Part shown: one piece after another, positions 1 through 12,339 of the stretch | Position numbering within the stretch: position 1 is the first letter of the stretch | How the letters are laid out: every line of letters starts with the position of its first letter | DNA from: Rehmannia glutinosa | Lineage: Eukaryota > Streptophyta > Magnoliopsida > Lamiales > Orobanchaceae | Assembly: GCA_016081115.2 (NCBI GenBank) | Contig: CM071936.1 | Location: 82,575,943-82,639,942, forward strand | Reading direction: 5' to 3' | Length of the DNA stretch: 64,000 bases | Translations under genes and position numbers: made by a program | Notes under the pieces: generated by a model | Databases searched by the model: none | Told to the model about the DNA's origin: nothing | What the model saw: the letters and a program-made list of their open reading frames with translations, nothing else

Positions 1-773
1 AAAGGGGGAAGAGGAGTCCCTAAAGGGATTGAAAGAAGAGAAATTGAAGAAAGACACAGCTGAGATGAAAGACGCAACTGTGAAGAATGGTAAAGCAGCT
101 GAGGGGGAAAGTTCGATGAATATGACTTTGATGTTAACTGAAACCCCCAGCAAGGTCATGTTACTGCCTCCATCCTGAGCAAACTTCCTGTGACCCTACC
201 AATTGAGCACTATGTTGTGCCAATGGCAGAGAAAAGGAAGATTATTGAAGCAGGGTTTGATGAGTTCTCTAAAAAATAGGATGCTCGCGTTCAGGAAGTA
301 TTGAAACAATATGGTGGTCTTCTAGTTGGAAAAGATCAGGAGGCAATACCTGATGATGGATCTGAGCCTAGATCGGTTGAAGAGTTCAAAAACCTTGAAT
401 CAGAAGGCTATTTCCAAGGAATGGCCCTGGCCCAAGCCTGGGATTTGTACTGGGAGAAAAGTTTTGCCTTGTGCGAAGAAGAAGGCTTTAAAAAGAATCT
501 TCCAATGATCACTCAATTGAAAGCGAAGACTCCGTCACAAGACACACCCAGAGGCATAGGAAGTAGTGGTGGTGGAAATGGTTCCATACCTCGACCAAAA
601 CCCAATGACGTTGAATTCGTAGATCCTGACAAGAAATGTTTGATTTACTGGGCTAGATATGATCACCTAGCCAACCGGGAAGTGGCAAGGAAGAACGCTG
701 AGGCAGTGAGAAGACAAGAAGAAGAGAATGAAAGGCAAACACGACAATGGCTCGAGAGGAAACAAAGGGATGA
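1..773 (+). pseudogene. 3' part of SIRE-type ORF3 (element 0), truncated at both ends
   Basis: The stretch matches the end of ORF3 in element 2 (about 41232-42000) along its whole length. It opens on the purine run and a KKGEE-type peptide, then carries the conserved block DGSEPRSVEEFK, ESEGYF and AQAWDLYWEK, and ends in a charged helix rich in R, E and Q. Function is unknown; the charged C-terminus suggests a coiled coil. The frame is broken by a TGA near 176, where element 2 reads through after a one-base shift, and by a TAG at 277-279. From 301 the frame is open until it runs into unrelated repeat DNA at 774. The shared microhomology around GATGCA marks the join. The PPT and LTR expected downstream are absent. 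Confidence 0.75.
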
Positions 774-975
774 TGCATCGCAGAGCACATACGTGATTCT
801 CTCTCTCCCAGCGTGATTCTCTCTCTCCTCATAACTGATTCCATATTGGACGATCCCCATATATTTTGTATGACAACTTTACCCTTATTGGGGATTTAAT
901 TAATTGATTAATGTATCATTATCCTATATTAATCCTAGCCTTTGATGTATATAGAGGATGGTTGAGATCAGTCCA
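774..975. repeat. Truncated right end of element B
   Basis: It is identical to the right part of element B (10003-10204) up to GATCAGTCCA, and then joins X instead of completing the terminal inverted repeat. It contains two CGTGATTCTCTCTC motifs. Confidence 0.8.
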
Positions 976-1373
976 AAGGGCCGGGCTGACCCAAGCCCAA
1001 GCTCAGGCCCAGGCCGGGCCAGGTGGGCGCGCGCGCGTGTGGTGCACTTGTGATCATCCACTTATGTTATACTATATCCAGCTAATAACATCTTCTAGTA
1101 TTTATACTAGGATAATCTATAGTTTATAATCTATGTGGGATGAAGAAAAAACCTTTCAACTCTCTTTTACATAATGCCCATTCGTGTGGCCAACTTCGTA
1201 TTAATTTCTCATTCACCAAAATTCGGTTTTGAGAAATAAAAATATTACGTATATCTACTTGAAACGTAGATTAATAATTTATAATTTAATTCCTCCAGAA
1301 TTAAATATTTAGCCACCAAAGATTTGGTCAAAGTTGGGTCGACGCCCACTTTATCAAATCCAAATTTCCAACA
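976..1373 (-). mobile_element. Probable reverse-strand Copia LTR fragment X (unit 1)
   Basis: Read on the minus strand it starts TGTTGGAAATTTGG at 1373, a common start of Copia LTRs, and is preceded by a purine stretch (AGAGGG) that could be a PPT remnant. It ends in a GC-rich part with GGCCC/GGGCC and (GC)n. There is no coding sequence and the other LTR end is missing. The assignment rests on the terminal motif and composition only. Confidence 0.4.
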
Positions 1374-2205
1374 AACCCTCTAGGACAAAAATCATCATCT
1401 TCTAAAAACACAAAGATAAAACACATTATATAATATGTCAATACTCATTAGCCACTCGTAAAGAATTATGACCCTTTTTGCCTCGAGGAAATAAATATTG
1501 CATCAACATTGAAATCAAGAGTGAAAAAGAAGAAAAATATAAGGTGATATGTCGATTCTTGCTCGATAATGATGTAGAATTGTTCCAGACACGAGAACTA
1601 TAAAAGAATCATATTTTAAAACAAATAGTATACAATATTATAACTTGCATTAAGTAATACTTTTACAATAAAAAGTAATACTTTTCGAGTAAAAAATTAT
1701 ATTTTTCAAGTAAACATTTATACTTAGAAAGGTAATGATTTTAAGTAAAAGATATTATTTTTCAAATAAAAAAGTAATTGTTTTAAAGGAAATATCATAT
1801 AATTTTAAAAAATGTAGTAAGTAATATTTTTAAAACAAAAAGTAATAATTTTACAATAAAAAATGATACTTTTCAAGTAAACGATACTTCTAAAGGGATT
1901 AAGTAAAAGTATTATTTTTCATGTGAAAAGTAATAGTTTTATATGAAATAGTATATAATTTCAAAGATGGAGTAATTAATACTATTACACTACATGTAAT
2001 ACGTTTTTTACTAAAAATTATACTTTTCAAGTAAACATCAATACATCCGAAAAGGATTAGTAAGTTATTAATTTTAAATAAAAAATAATAGTTTTAAAGG
2101 AAGTATTATATAATATTAAAGATATGGTAAGTAATGCTTGTCCAATAAAAAGTAATATTTTTTAATACAAAGTAATTCATTATTTTTTTTGAGTTAGGAT
2201 TAAAT
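1374..2205. repeat. AT-rich degenerate short repeats (unit 1)
   Basis: From about 1600 the sequence is a run of diverged copies of AAAAAGTAATACTTTTCAAG-like words. The same word family appears at 6225-6825 and at 23208-23605. 1374-1600 holds nothing I recognise. No ORF is credible. Confidence 0.6.
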
Positions 2206-3375
2206 GTGGCGGGGAGCTTACCGTGTGGCGGTGTGGATTAATCCAATCCATCCATGCCTTTTATTCAATGGTCCGATTGCTATTAAAAATAACTGATTTA
2301 TCAATTAATTAATAGGTGGAAAGGGCATAATAGTAACTAGCAAAATGCCATAAATCACGCCCCTACAATCAAGAGATTGATTAATATCTCGTTTCCATAA
2401 ATGAATTGTACACCATTTGAATAGCCAAACTGTACACCATTTAATAACTGACTATAAACCAATTTATATATATAACAATGCATCATTGTATAACTAATTG
2501 TACACCATTCAATCCCAGTGATTTTTATGGGATTTGATTTTACGATTGTTACGCTTTTCATTCAATTGTGGTTTACTTACAATGATGTACAATTAGTTAT
2601 ACAATGATGCATTGTTAGATATGAAATGGTGCACACTCGATTATTTAATGGTGCACGATTCAGGCTATTAAAAGGTGCATAATTGATTATGAAAACATGA
2701 TCTTTATCACATCCATGATTGTAGGGCGTCATTATGGAAAGTTGGTTACACCATTTTGTCTTTATAGGATTTTTAGATGATGTACAATTAGTTATACAAT
2801 GATGCATTGTTAGATATAAAATGGTGCACGTAAGTTATTAAATAGGGCGATGGTTACACCATTTTGTCTTTATAGTTCCTTTAGAGATGTACAATTAGTT
2901 ATACAATGATACATTGTTAGATATAAAATGGTACACAATCGCTTATTAAATGTTGCACAATTCAAATTGGCTATTAAAATGGTGCATAATTTAGTTATGG
3001 AAACGTGATCTTTATCACATACATGATTGTAGGGCGTCATTAATATGACCATTTTGTCTTTATAGGGTTTTTAGATGATGTACAATTAGTTATACAATGA
3101 TGCACTTGTTAGATATAAAATGGTGTACAATCGGTTATTAAATGGTGTACGATTCAACTATTAAAATGGTGCACAATTTCGATTATGGAAACGTGATATT
3201 AATCAATCCCTTGATTGTAGGGCGTGATTTATGTCATTTTGCTAGTTACTATTATGCCCTTTCCACCTATTAATTAATTGATAAATCAGTTATTTTTAAT
3301 AGCAATCTGGACCATTGAATAAAATGTGTGGATGGATGGGATCAATCCATACTGCCACACGGTAAGAGGCTGCCA
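2206..3375. mobile_element. Long-TIR non-autonomous DNA element C (unit 1)
   Basis: The outer arms, about 2206-2510 and 3070-3375, are inverted repeats of roughly 300 bp: left CTTACCGTGTGGC near 2216 answers GCCACACGGTAAG near 3354, and the arms stay alignable through the TTAATTAATAGGTGG region. Between the arms are direct repeats around GTACAATTAGTTATACAATG and GATTGTAGGGCGTCAT. There is no transposase. Long arms suggest a MULE-type or foldback element; no clear target duplication is seen. Confidence 0.7.
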
Positions 3376-3408
3376 TACGAGATCATATCCATATATATAT
3401 ATATATAT

Positions 3409-3644
3409 GGGGAGGATCAAGTGAGACCATGTCTCTAGGTGAGACACAATGGACTAATCTCAACCATCCCCATTATTAATCAATGGGTATGATTTAAGGG
3501 ATAAAAAATATATTAAAATATTAATTTAATCAACATAAGGGTTGTAGGGTAAAATAACATAACAAGGTAGTTACAAAAATGGAATCAAATCTCTTTCTCT
3601 CTCATACATCTCCCAATCTCACGTGTCTCTCCCCCCTCTCTCAC

Positions 3645-3733
<89 letters not shown>

Positions 3734-4776
3734 ATTCCTCCATTAATGCAAAAAAAAAACTCTGAAGAACTCAAACATTACAGTTCATGAAAATTACAAA
3801 GAAAAAGCAAGAAAAATCGGTGCAATATTACCGAGAAATAACGAACAGTGAGTTCGAAACATGATGATGAATCATCGATGTGGAAAAAACTTTATCCAAC
3901 ACCACCAATGGTGTAGACATCGATGGAGAACTCAAACCCACCATTAACATAAACTCTTAAAAAACTGTAATTTTCACGAATCAGACGATGCATAGATACT
4001 TATGAAATGATGTATAGATACTTAAGAAATGATGCACAAATACTTATGAAATGATGCTTATATATGTAGGATATTACATATTTGAAAATATGCAACAAAA
4101 ATCAACTAAATATGCATTATCTGAAAACTATCTATGCAACATAAAAAAAACTAATATGTAGTACAGTATATCCAACTATGCAAGGCGTCATAAACTATGC
4201 AACAAAATTAAGTAACTATGCATTATCTAGAAACTATCTATACAGTGTGGAATAACTAAATATGCATTACATTATGTAACATCCCATACTCATAATTTCC
4301 AAAAACCAACATCCCATTTTCATAACTAAATATGCATTATATTGAACCTATTTATGCAGTGTAGAATAACTAAATATGTAGTATGTTATATTTAATTGTC
4401 TTTTTTTCGTAAAACAGTGCCAACAAAATAACTAAATATGCATTATTTGATAGCTAATTAAGCAGTAGAAGAACCCTAACTATACTGTAAAATAAAAATA
4501 CTTGGAAAAAAAACTGCTTCCTTAAATTACGCCACTAAATCCGGTAGTTTCAGTCCCAGCTCATAAAAATGGTTTAAAAAAGTTAAACATACCAGAAAAC
4601 CCGCTGGGACCACTAATTTGAATTACAAAATTATAATCTTACCCTTAAAATCAGCAGAAATTAGGAATAATTAAAAAAAAACTGAATTAATTACATCTCT
4701 TCATTTTTTAAGATCAATGGTAAGATGAGTCGACACTGTCTCACCTAGTGAGGGTGGTCTCATTTTAACCAAATCG

Positions 4777-4777
<1 letters not shown>
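3409..4777. mobile_element. TIR element A (unit 1), non-autonomous
   Basis: The left end GGGGAGGATCAAGTGAGACC and the right end (inverse of TGAGGTGAGAC/AATGAGACC-type sequence) form imperfect terminal inverted repeats of about 60 bp. Both ends abut TA microsatellites, so the insertion target was probably TA-rich. The interior holds a long CT microsatellite and repeated ATGATGCA / TATGCATTAT words. No transposase is encoded. Confidence 0.65.
3640..3732. repeat. (CT)n microsatellite in element A, unit 1
   Basis: An almost pure CT run with one CTAT interruption. The unit 2 copy (8255-8365) is longer, so this locus is variable. Confidence 0.95.

Positions 4778-4827
<50 letters not shown>
4778..4827. 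repeat. (TA)n microsatellite between elements A and B, unit 1
   Basis: A perfect TA run separates the right end of A from the left end of B. It is shorter in unit 2 (9407-9435). Confidence 0.95.
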
Positions 4828-4829
<2 letters not shown>

Positions 4830-5593
4830 ATTGGATCAAATGAGACCACATTTATGAGGTGAGACAGTGTGGACTAATCCTGTCAATTTATTTAATTTTT
4901 TCAAAGACTGAGATTTAATTTATTTGTAAGCCTTTTTTTTTTTTTAATTCGAATAAGGGTTTAGTCATTTATCATATAACTGATTCTTTAATTCATGGTC
5001 CCCACATGGGTTTGACAATTTTATTATGCAATAAATATGTGTTAAACATACAGTATAATAGTGTTAAATATATAGTAAACATATGTTAAATATACAGTAT
5101 AATAATGAGTGTGATTCTCTCTCTCTATAACTGATTCCTTAATTTACAATCCCCACATGTTTTTGTTTGACAATTTTAATATGTAGTACATATACGTTAA
5201 ACATATAGTTAATAGTGTTAAATATACAATAAATACATGTTAAATGTACAATATAATAATGAGCGTGATTCTCTCTTTTTCTATAACTGATTCTTTAATT
5301 CATGGTCCCCACATGTTTTTGTTTGACAATTTTAATATGCAGTACATATATGTTAAACATACAGTATAATAGTGTTAAATATATAGTATACTGCATCGCA
5401 GAGCACATACGTGATTCTCTCTCTCCCAGCGTGATTCTCTCTCTCCTCATAACTGATTCCATATTGGACGATCCCCATATATTTTGTATGACAACTTTAC
5501 CCTTATTGGGGATTTAATTAATTGATTAATGTATCATTATCCTATATTAATCCTAGCCTTTGATGTATATAGAGGATGGTTGAGATCAGTCCA
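4828..5593. mobile_element. TIR element B (unit 1), right end truncated
   Basis: It starts GGATTGGATCAAATGAGACC, related to the end of element A. It contains about four direct subrepeats of 150-165 bp marked by ATAACTGATTC and CCCCACATG. It stops at GATCAGTCCA and joins X, lacking the last 41 bp seen in the full copy (9436-10245). Confidence 0.7.
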
Positions 5594-5993
5594 AAGGGCC
5601 GGGCTGACCCAAGCCCAAGCTCAGGCCCAGGCCGGGCCAGGTGGGCGCGCGCGCGTGTGGTGCACTTGTGATCATCCACTTATGTTATACTATATCCAGC
5701 TAATAACATCTTCTAGTATTTATACTAGGATAATCTATAGTTTATAATCTATGTGGGATGAAGAAAAAACCTTTCAACTCTCTTTACATAATGCCCATTC
5801 GTGTGGCCAACTTCGTGTATTAATTTCTCATTCACCAAAATTCGGTTTTGAGAAATAAAAAATATTACGTATATCTACTTGAAACGTAGATTAATAATTT
5901 ATAATTTAATTCCTCCAGAATTAAATATTTAGCCACCAAAGATTTGGTCAAAGTTGGGTCGACGCCCACTTTATCAAATCCAAATTTCCAACA
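5594..5993 (-). mobile_element. Probable reverse-strand Copia LTR fragment X (unit 2)
   Basis: Second copy of 976-1373, with the same TGTTGGAAATTTGG start on the minus strand at 5993 and the same junction to truncated element B. Confidence 0.4.
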
Positions 5994-6825
5994 AACCCTC
6001 TAGGACAAAAATCATCATCTTCTAAAAACACAAAGATAAAACACATTATATAATATGTCAATACTCATTAGCCACTGTAAAGAATTATGACCCTTTTTGC
6101 CTGAGGAAATAAATATTGCATCAACATTGAAATCAAGAGTGAAAAAAGAAGAAAAATATAAGGTGATATGTCGATTCTTGCTCTGATAATGATGTAGAAT
6201 TGTTCCAGACCACGAGAACTATAAAAGAATCATATTTTAAAACAAATAGTATACAATATTATAACTTGCATTAAGTAATACATTTACAATAAAAAGTAAT
6301 ACTTTTCGAGTAAAAAATTATATTTTTCAAGTAAACATTTATACTTAGAAAGGTAACAGTTTTTAAGTAAAAGATATTATTTTTCAAATAAAAAAGTAAT
6401 TGTTTTAAAGGAAATATCATATAATTTTAAAAAATGTAGTAAGTAATATTTTTAAAACAAAAAGTAATACTTTTACAATAAAAAATGATACTTTTCAAGT
6501 AAACGATACTTCTAAAGGGATTAAGTAAAAGTATTATTTTTCATGTGAAAAGTAATAGTTTTATATGAAATAGTATATAATTTCAAAGATGGAGTAATTA
6601 ATACTATTACACTACATGTAATACGTTTTTTACTAAAAATTATACTTTTCAAGTAAACATCAATACATCTGAAAAGGATTAGTAAGTTATTAATTTTAAA
6701 TAAAAAATAATAGTTTTAAAGGAAGTATTATATAATATTAAAGATATGGTAAGTAATGCTTGTCCAATAAAAAGTAATATTTTTTAATACAAAGTAATTC
6801 ATTATTTTTTTGAGTTAGGATTAAA
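5994..6825. repeat. AT-rich degenerate short repeats (unit 2)
   Basis: Second copy of 1374-2205. Differences from unit 1 cluster at CTG/CAG, for example CTG here where unit 1 has CTCG near 1451 and 1481. Confidence 0.6.
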
Positions 6826-7995
6826 TGTGGCAGGGAGCTTACCGTGTGGCAGTGTGGATTAATCCAATCCATCCATGCCTTTTATTCAATGGTCCAGATT
6901 GCTATTAAAAATAACTGATTTATCAATTAATTAATAGGTGGAAAGGGCATAATAGTAACTAGCAAAATGCCATAAATCACGCCCCTACAATCAAGAGATT
7001 GATTAATATCTCGTTTCCATAAATGAATTGTACACCATTTGAATAGCCAAACTGTACACCATTTAATAACTGACTATAAACCAATTTATATATATAACAA
7101 TGCATCATTGTATAACTAATTGTACACCATTCAATCCCAGTGATTTTTATGGGATTTGATTTTACGATTGTTACGCTTTTCATTCAATTGTGGTTTACTT
7201 ACAATGATGTACAATTAGTTATACAATGATGCATTGTTAGATATGAAATGGTGCACACTCAGTTATTTAATGGTGCACAGTTCAGCTATTAAAAGGTGCA
7301 TAATTCAGTTATGAAAACATGATCTTTATCACATCCATGATTGTAGGGCGTCATTATGGAAAGTTGGTTACACCATTTTGTCTTTATAGGATTTTTAGAT
7401 GATGTACAATTAGTTATACAATGATGCATTGTTAGATATAAAATGGTGCACAGGTAAGTTATTAAATAGGACGATGGTTACACCATTTTGTCTTTATAGT
7501 TCCTTTAGAGATGTACAATTAGTTATACAATGATACATTGTTAGATATAAAATGGTACACAATCAGTTATTAAATGTTGCACAATTCAGCTATTAAAATG
7601 GTGCATAATTTAGTTATGGAAACGTGATCTTTATCACATACATGATTGTAGGGCGTCATTAATATGACCATTTTGTCTTTATAGGGTTTTTAGATGATGT
7701 ACAATTAGTTATACAATGATGCACTGTTAGATATAAAATGGTGTACAGTCGGTTATTAAATGGTGTACAGTTCAACTATTAAAATGGTGCACAATTTCAG
7801 TTATGGAAACGTGATATTAATCAATCCCTTGATTGTAGGGGCGTGATTTATGTCATTTTGCTAGTTACTATTATGCCCTTTCCACCTATTAATTAATTGA
7901 TAAATCAGTTTATTTTTAATAGCAATCGGACCATTGAATAAAATGTGTGGATGGATGGGATCAATCCATACCGCCACACCTGAAAGAGGTCGCCA
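6826..7995. mobile_element. Long-TIR non-autonomous DNA element C (unit 2)
   Basis: Second copy of 2206-3375 with the same inverted arms and internal direct repeats. Here the left arm reads GTGGCAGGGAGC where unit 1 reads GTGGCGGGGAGC. Confidence 0.7.
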
Positions 7996-8030
7996 TACGA
8001 GATCATATCCATATATATATATATATATAT

Positions 8031-9435
<1,405 letters not shown>

Positions 9436-9437
<2 letters not shown>

Positions 9438-10245
9438 ATTGGATCAAATGAGACCACATTTATGAGGTGAGACAGTGTGGACTAATCCTGTCAATTTATA
9501 TAATTTTTTCAAAGACTGAGATTTAATTTATTTGTAAGCCTTTTTTTTATTTTAATTCGAATAAGGGTTTAGTCATTTATCATATAACTGATTCTTTAAT
9601 TCATGGTCCCCACATGGGTTTGACAATTTTATTATGCAATAAATATGTGTTAAACATACAAAGATATAATAGTGTTAAATATATAGTAAACATATGTTAA
9701 ATATACAAAGATAATAATGAGTGTGATTCTCTCTCTATAACTCGATTCCTTAATTTACAATCCCCACATGTTTTTGTTTGACAATTTTAATATGTAGTAC
9801 ATATACGTTAAACATATAGTTAATAGTGTTAAATATACAATAAATACATGTTAAATGTACAATATAATAATGAGCGTGATTCTCTCTTTTTCTATAACTG
9901 ATTCTTTAATTCATGGTCCCCACATGTTTTTGTTTGACAATTTTAATATGCAGTACATATATGTTAAACATACAGTATAATAGTGTTAAATATATAGTAT
10001 ACTGCATCGCAGAGCACATACGTGATTCTCTCTCTCCCAGCGTGATTCTCTCTCTCCTCATAACTGATTCCATATTGGACGATCCCCATATATTTTGTAT
10101 GACAACTTTACCCTTATTGGGGATTTAATTAATTGATTAATGTATCATTATCCTATATTAATCCTAGCCTTTGATGTATATAGAGGATGGTTGAGATCAG
10201 TCCATACTGTCTCACCATAAAATGTGGTCTCATTGGATCCTCCCC
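9436..10245. mobile_element. Full-length TIR element B (unit 2)
   Basis: The left end GGATTGGATCAAATGAGACC pairs with the right end GGTCTCATTGGATCCTCCCC. Inner bases also pair: GTGAGACAGT on the left and ACTGTCTCAC on the right, giving TIRs of about 60 bp. The element sits between a TA run and a TA/CA microsatellite. The right end also resembles the left end of element A in reverse, so A and B belong to one superfamily. Confidence 0.7.
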
Positions 10246-10255
10246 CTACATATAT

Positions 10256-10288
<33 letters not shown>

Positions 10289-10550
10289 GTTGATCATTCA
10301 AAAATTGGTCGTGGAGACAAGAACTGAAGGAAAATCTATTAAACGTCTTCACTGTTTAGTTAATCGATCGTATCAGATCAGAACTGAAAACTTGGTTTCG
10401 GCCGAAAATGAATATAATTTGTCCATTCGGTTTTTGTGTTTCGATTCGGTTTCGATTTTGTGGCACAGTTAACTAATAATATTTTTAAAAATAATATCTA
10501 TAGTATAATAACTAATAAATAAAAATCAAGTTTTTATTTTCATGACTTTA
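10246..10550. repeat. CA/TA microsatellite and unassigned spacer
   Basis: 10251-10287 is a (CA)n/(TA)n run. The rest, including a TTCGGTTT-rich part near 10420-10465, has no gene that I can support. Confidence 0.6.
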
Positions 10551-10769
10551 GGTTCTCTCTGGTCTCAATATCTTGCACATCTTGGTGGAAGGGTTTTAGA
10601 TGATGGCATTGCTTACATGACTATTGGTGTTGTCTTGTGGCTGCTTACTTCCCTGAAGTGCTACTTGTTTGAATTAACTTTGAATTGAAAAATGGTTTTT
10701 GTGAAAGTGATAGTGGTGATGTCAATGGAAGTCCTAGAAGTAGGGGTATCCATTTTGGGTCTGATTTAG
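10551..10769 (+). pseudogene. Exon-like remnant of an unrecognised protein
   Basis: The frame from about 10553 reads a hydrophobic stretch that includes YMTIGVVLWLLTS, a possible membrane segment. An 11-bp direct duplication around TTTGAATTAAC at 10668-10687 breaks the frame, after which a polar stretch containing CESDSGDVNGSPRSRG continues up to the Tat LTR edge. Composition differs from the AT-rich repeats around it. I do not recognise the family. It could be a host exon cut by the retroelement, a captured fragment, or chance. Confidence 0.3.
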
Positions 10770-11196
10770 TGAGAAATCAGATGTACTTTTAGTTCGCGGG
10801 ACCTGATATACAACACACGTTAGGCTAGCCAGGATGGTCCCAGCTAAGATCCTCCGATACCTAAGTCAGTTCAAGTCGTGAGGTTCCTAGAAAACTTATA
10901 TGCGAAGTCAAGTAGTATGAATGAATTACCTTATCCAGATGAGTTTATGATGTTTATATAGTGTTGATCCACCTAGGCCGTACATGTTAGTTCCAAGTTC
11001 CAAGATTGTAGGATCTCGCTGTCAAATCAAGTACCAAGATCAACGATGGGCAGAACACAGGTGACCCGCCCCGTCGCCTCGGGTCAGATCTAGTCGGGTG
11101 AAGACCTGAATAGAAAAGACGCGGATCTTGGCCTATTTTGTCAATTTAGAAAAAGAGTGAGGGCAATATAATCTTTTTATTTAGATCCATATCCTC
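10770..11196 (-). mobile_element. Tat/Retand-type Gypsy LTR, probably the 3' LTR
   Basis: It aligns with 27426-27879 over its length, with shared stretches such as AACACACG(C/T)TAGGCTAGCC and GTTGATCCACCTAGGCCGTACATG. Read on the minus strand it runs from TGAGGATATGG to GATTTCTCA, giving TG...CA ends. The second copy lies next to a PBS-like sequence and gag, which fixes the orientation as minus. A TATA-like TATATAGTG appears near 10955 on the plus strand only, so promoter position is unclear. Confidence 0.6.
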
Positions 11197-11354
11197 AGTT
11201 ACTTAGTCATTTTATGGTTGAGTAACTAATTTGATTTGGAATCATCTCTCATTGGTTGTTCGAGCTTCCACGAAATCAAGCTCTTGCCCAAGTGCCTCAA
11301 AAGACTGTTTTGTGTGAGTTACATTAGATCATTTTGAAGTTGATGATATCTTAT

Positions 11355-11620
11355 TCATATCGCTTTTCTTAGATCGCTTATCTCTCTATATCGCGACCTC
11401 TATCAGGTCGAATCGATTTAGGCCGCAATCTTTCTCAGATTGTTTCATAATGTCGTGATATTTCTCAAATCACTTTGCTTTATGTCGCAATCTTTCTCAG
11501 ATCGCTTCCTTTTGCGGTGATCTTTCTCAGATCGCTTCACTTTATACCGTGAACTTTTCAGCTCGTTTCACTTTTTGTTGCGATCTTCATCAGATCGCTT
11601 CGCTATATGTTGTAAGCCCA
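11355..11620. repeat. Tandem array, about 31-bp period
   Basis: Eight to nine diverged copies of a unit like CGCAATCTTTCTCAGATCGC. CAGATCGC-type words recur at about 11437, 11466, 11498, 11528, 11559 and 11591, spacing 29-32 bp. It lies between the Tat LTR and the antisense ORF. Confidence 0.75.
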
Positions 11621-11639
11621 AGTTCTAGATTTGACTAGC

Positions 11640-12081
11640 CAACTTTCCAAGGCTCGCCACAACCTAGACTAGCAGAAGCAGTTACATGTTATCGAGCGAC
11701 AAGAGTCCTATAACTTGGGTCGCTCACGTGGATATCAAGAGTATGTGGCCACCACCGAATACAAGTCCGCGATTCAGAATGCTCGCCATGAGGATGTGAG
11801 GGTTTTCTTAGGTTCTCATTCTTATGAGACTCTGGTGGCTCGCAGGGCGGCTGCATGCCTTTTCGTTGGATTCGAGCGATGCCGCGGCCAGAGCATTAGC
11901 AAAGGAGGTTTTAAGGAAGATTTTAATCTCAAGAAGTTGGATCCTTTTAGAATGATGATTTGGAGAACCCGCAGGAGGGGAGTTTAAGGCTAAGGGTGAG
12001 GCTGAAGATGAGGCAGCTAGAAACATGGAAGAAATCGCCATCCTCTTGGAAGAAAGCTTGAGCACTCCCACATTTTTGTAA
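11640..12081 (+). pseudogene. C-terminal part of an antisense ORF in a Tat-like element
   Basis: The plus-strand frame contains EYKSAIQNARHEDVRVFLGS, then an Ala/Arg-rich segment and DFNLKKLDPF. A one-base shift near 11950 restores the frame, which then reads an acidic helix with EAEDEAARNMEE and stops at TAA 12079-12081. The pattern resembles C-termini of putative gypsy-type transposon proteins (family knowledge), whose function is not known. Relative to the minus-strand LTR this ORF is antisense, as reported for Retand-like elements that carry an extra ORF between pol and the 3' LTR. The upstream part is missing. Confidence 0.45.
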
Positions 12082-12339
12082 ATGAGATGCCTTTTTTTAT
12101 TATAAAGCATTATCTTGCATAGGTTGTCAATATTTTGCAAGGCACAAATTGTGACCTCTAAGTCGTCCTTTTGTAAAGATTGGATATTCTTGTTATGTGA
12201 ATAACAAGTTGTTTGCCTCGTTTCTAATTTCTATATATACATTCTTCTCCCCTTATTTATTTATTTATTTTTGCCTTCTATCAACTGTATCACATGAGGC
12301 CGCTTCTTAGTTTTGTTGCTATCTTTTCAGATCGTTTTT

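Noticed and set aside
911..1129. 72-codon ORF present twice (also 5529-5747) with an Ala/Gln repeat
   Set aside because: It spans the junction of element B and the X LTR fragment and is duplicated only because the unit is; no domain.
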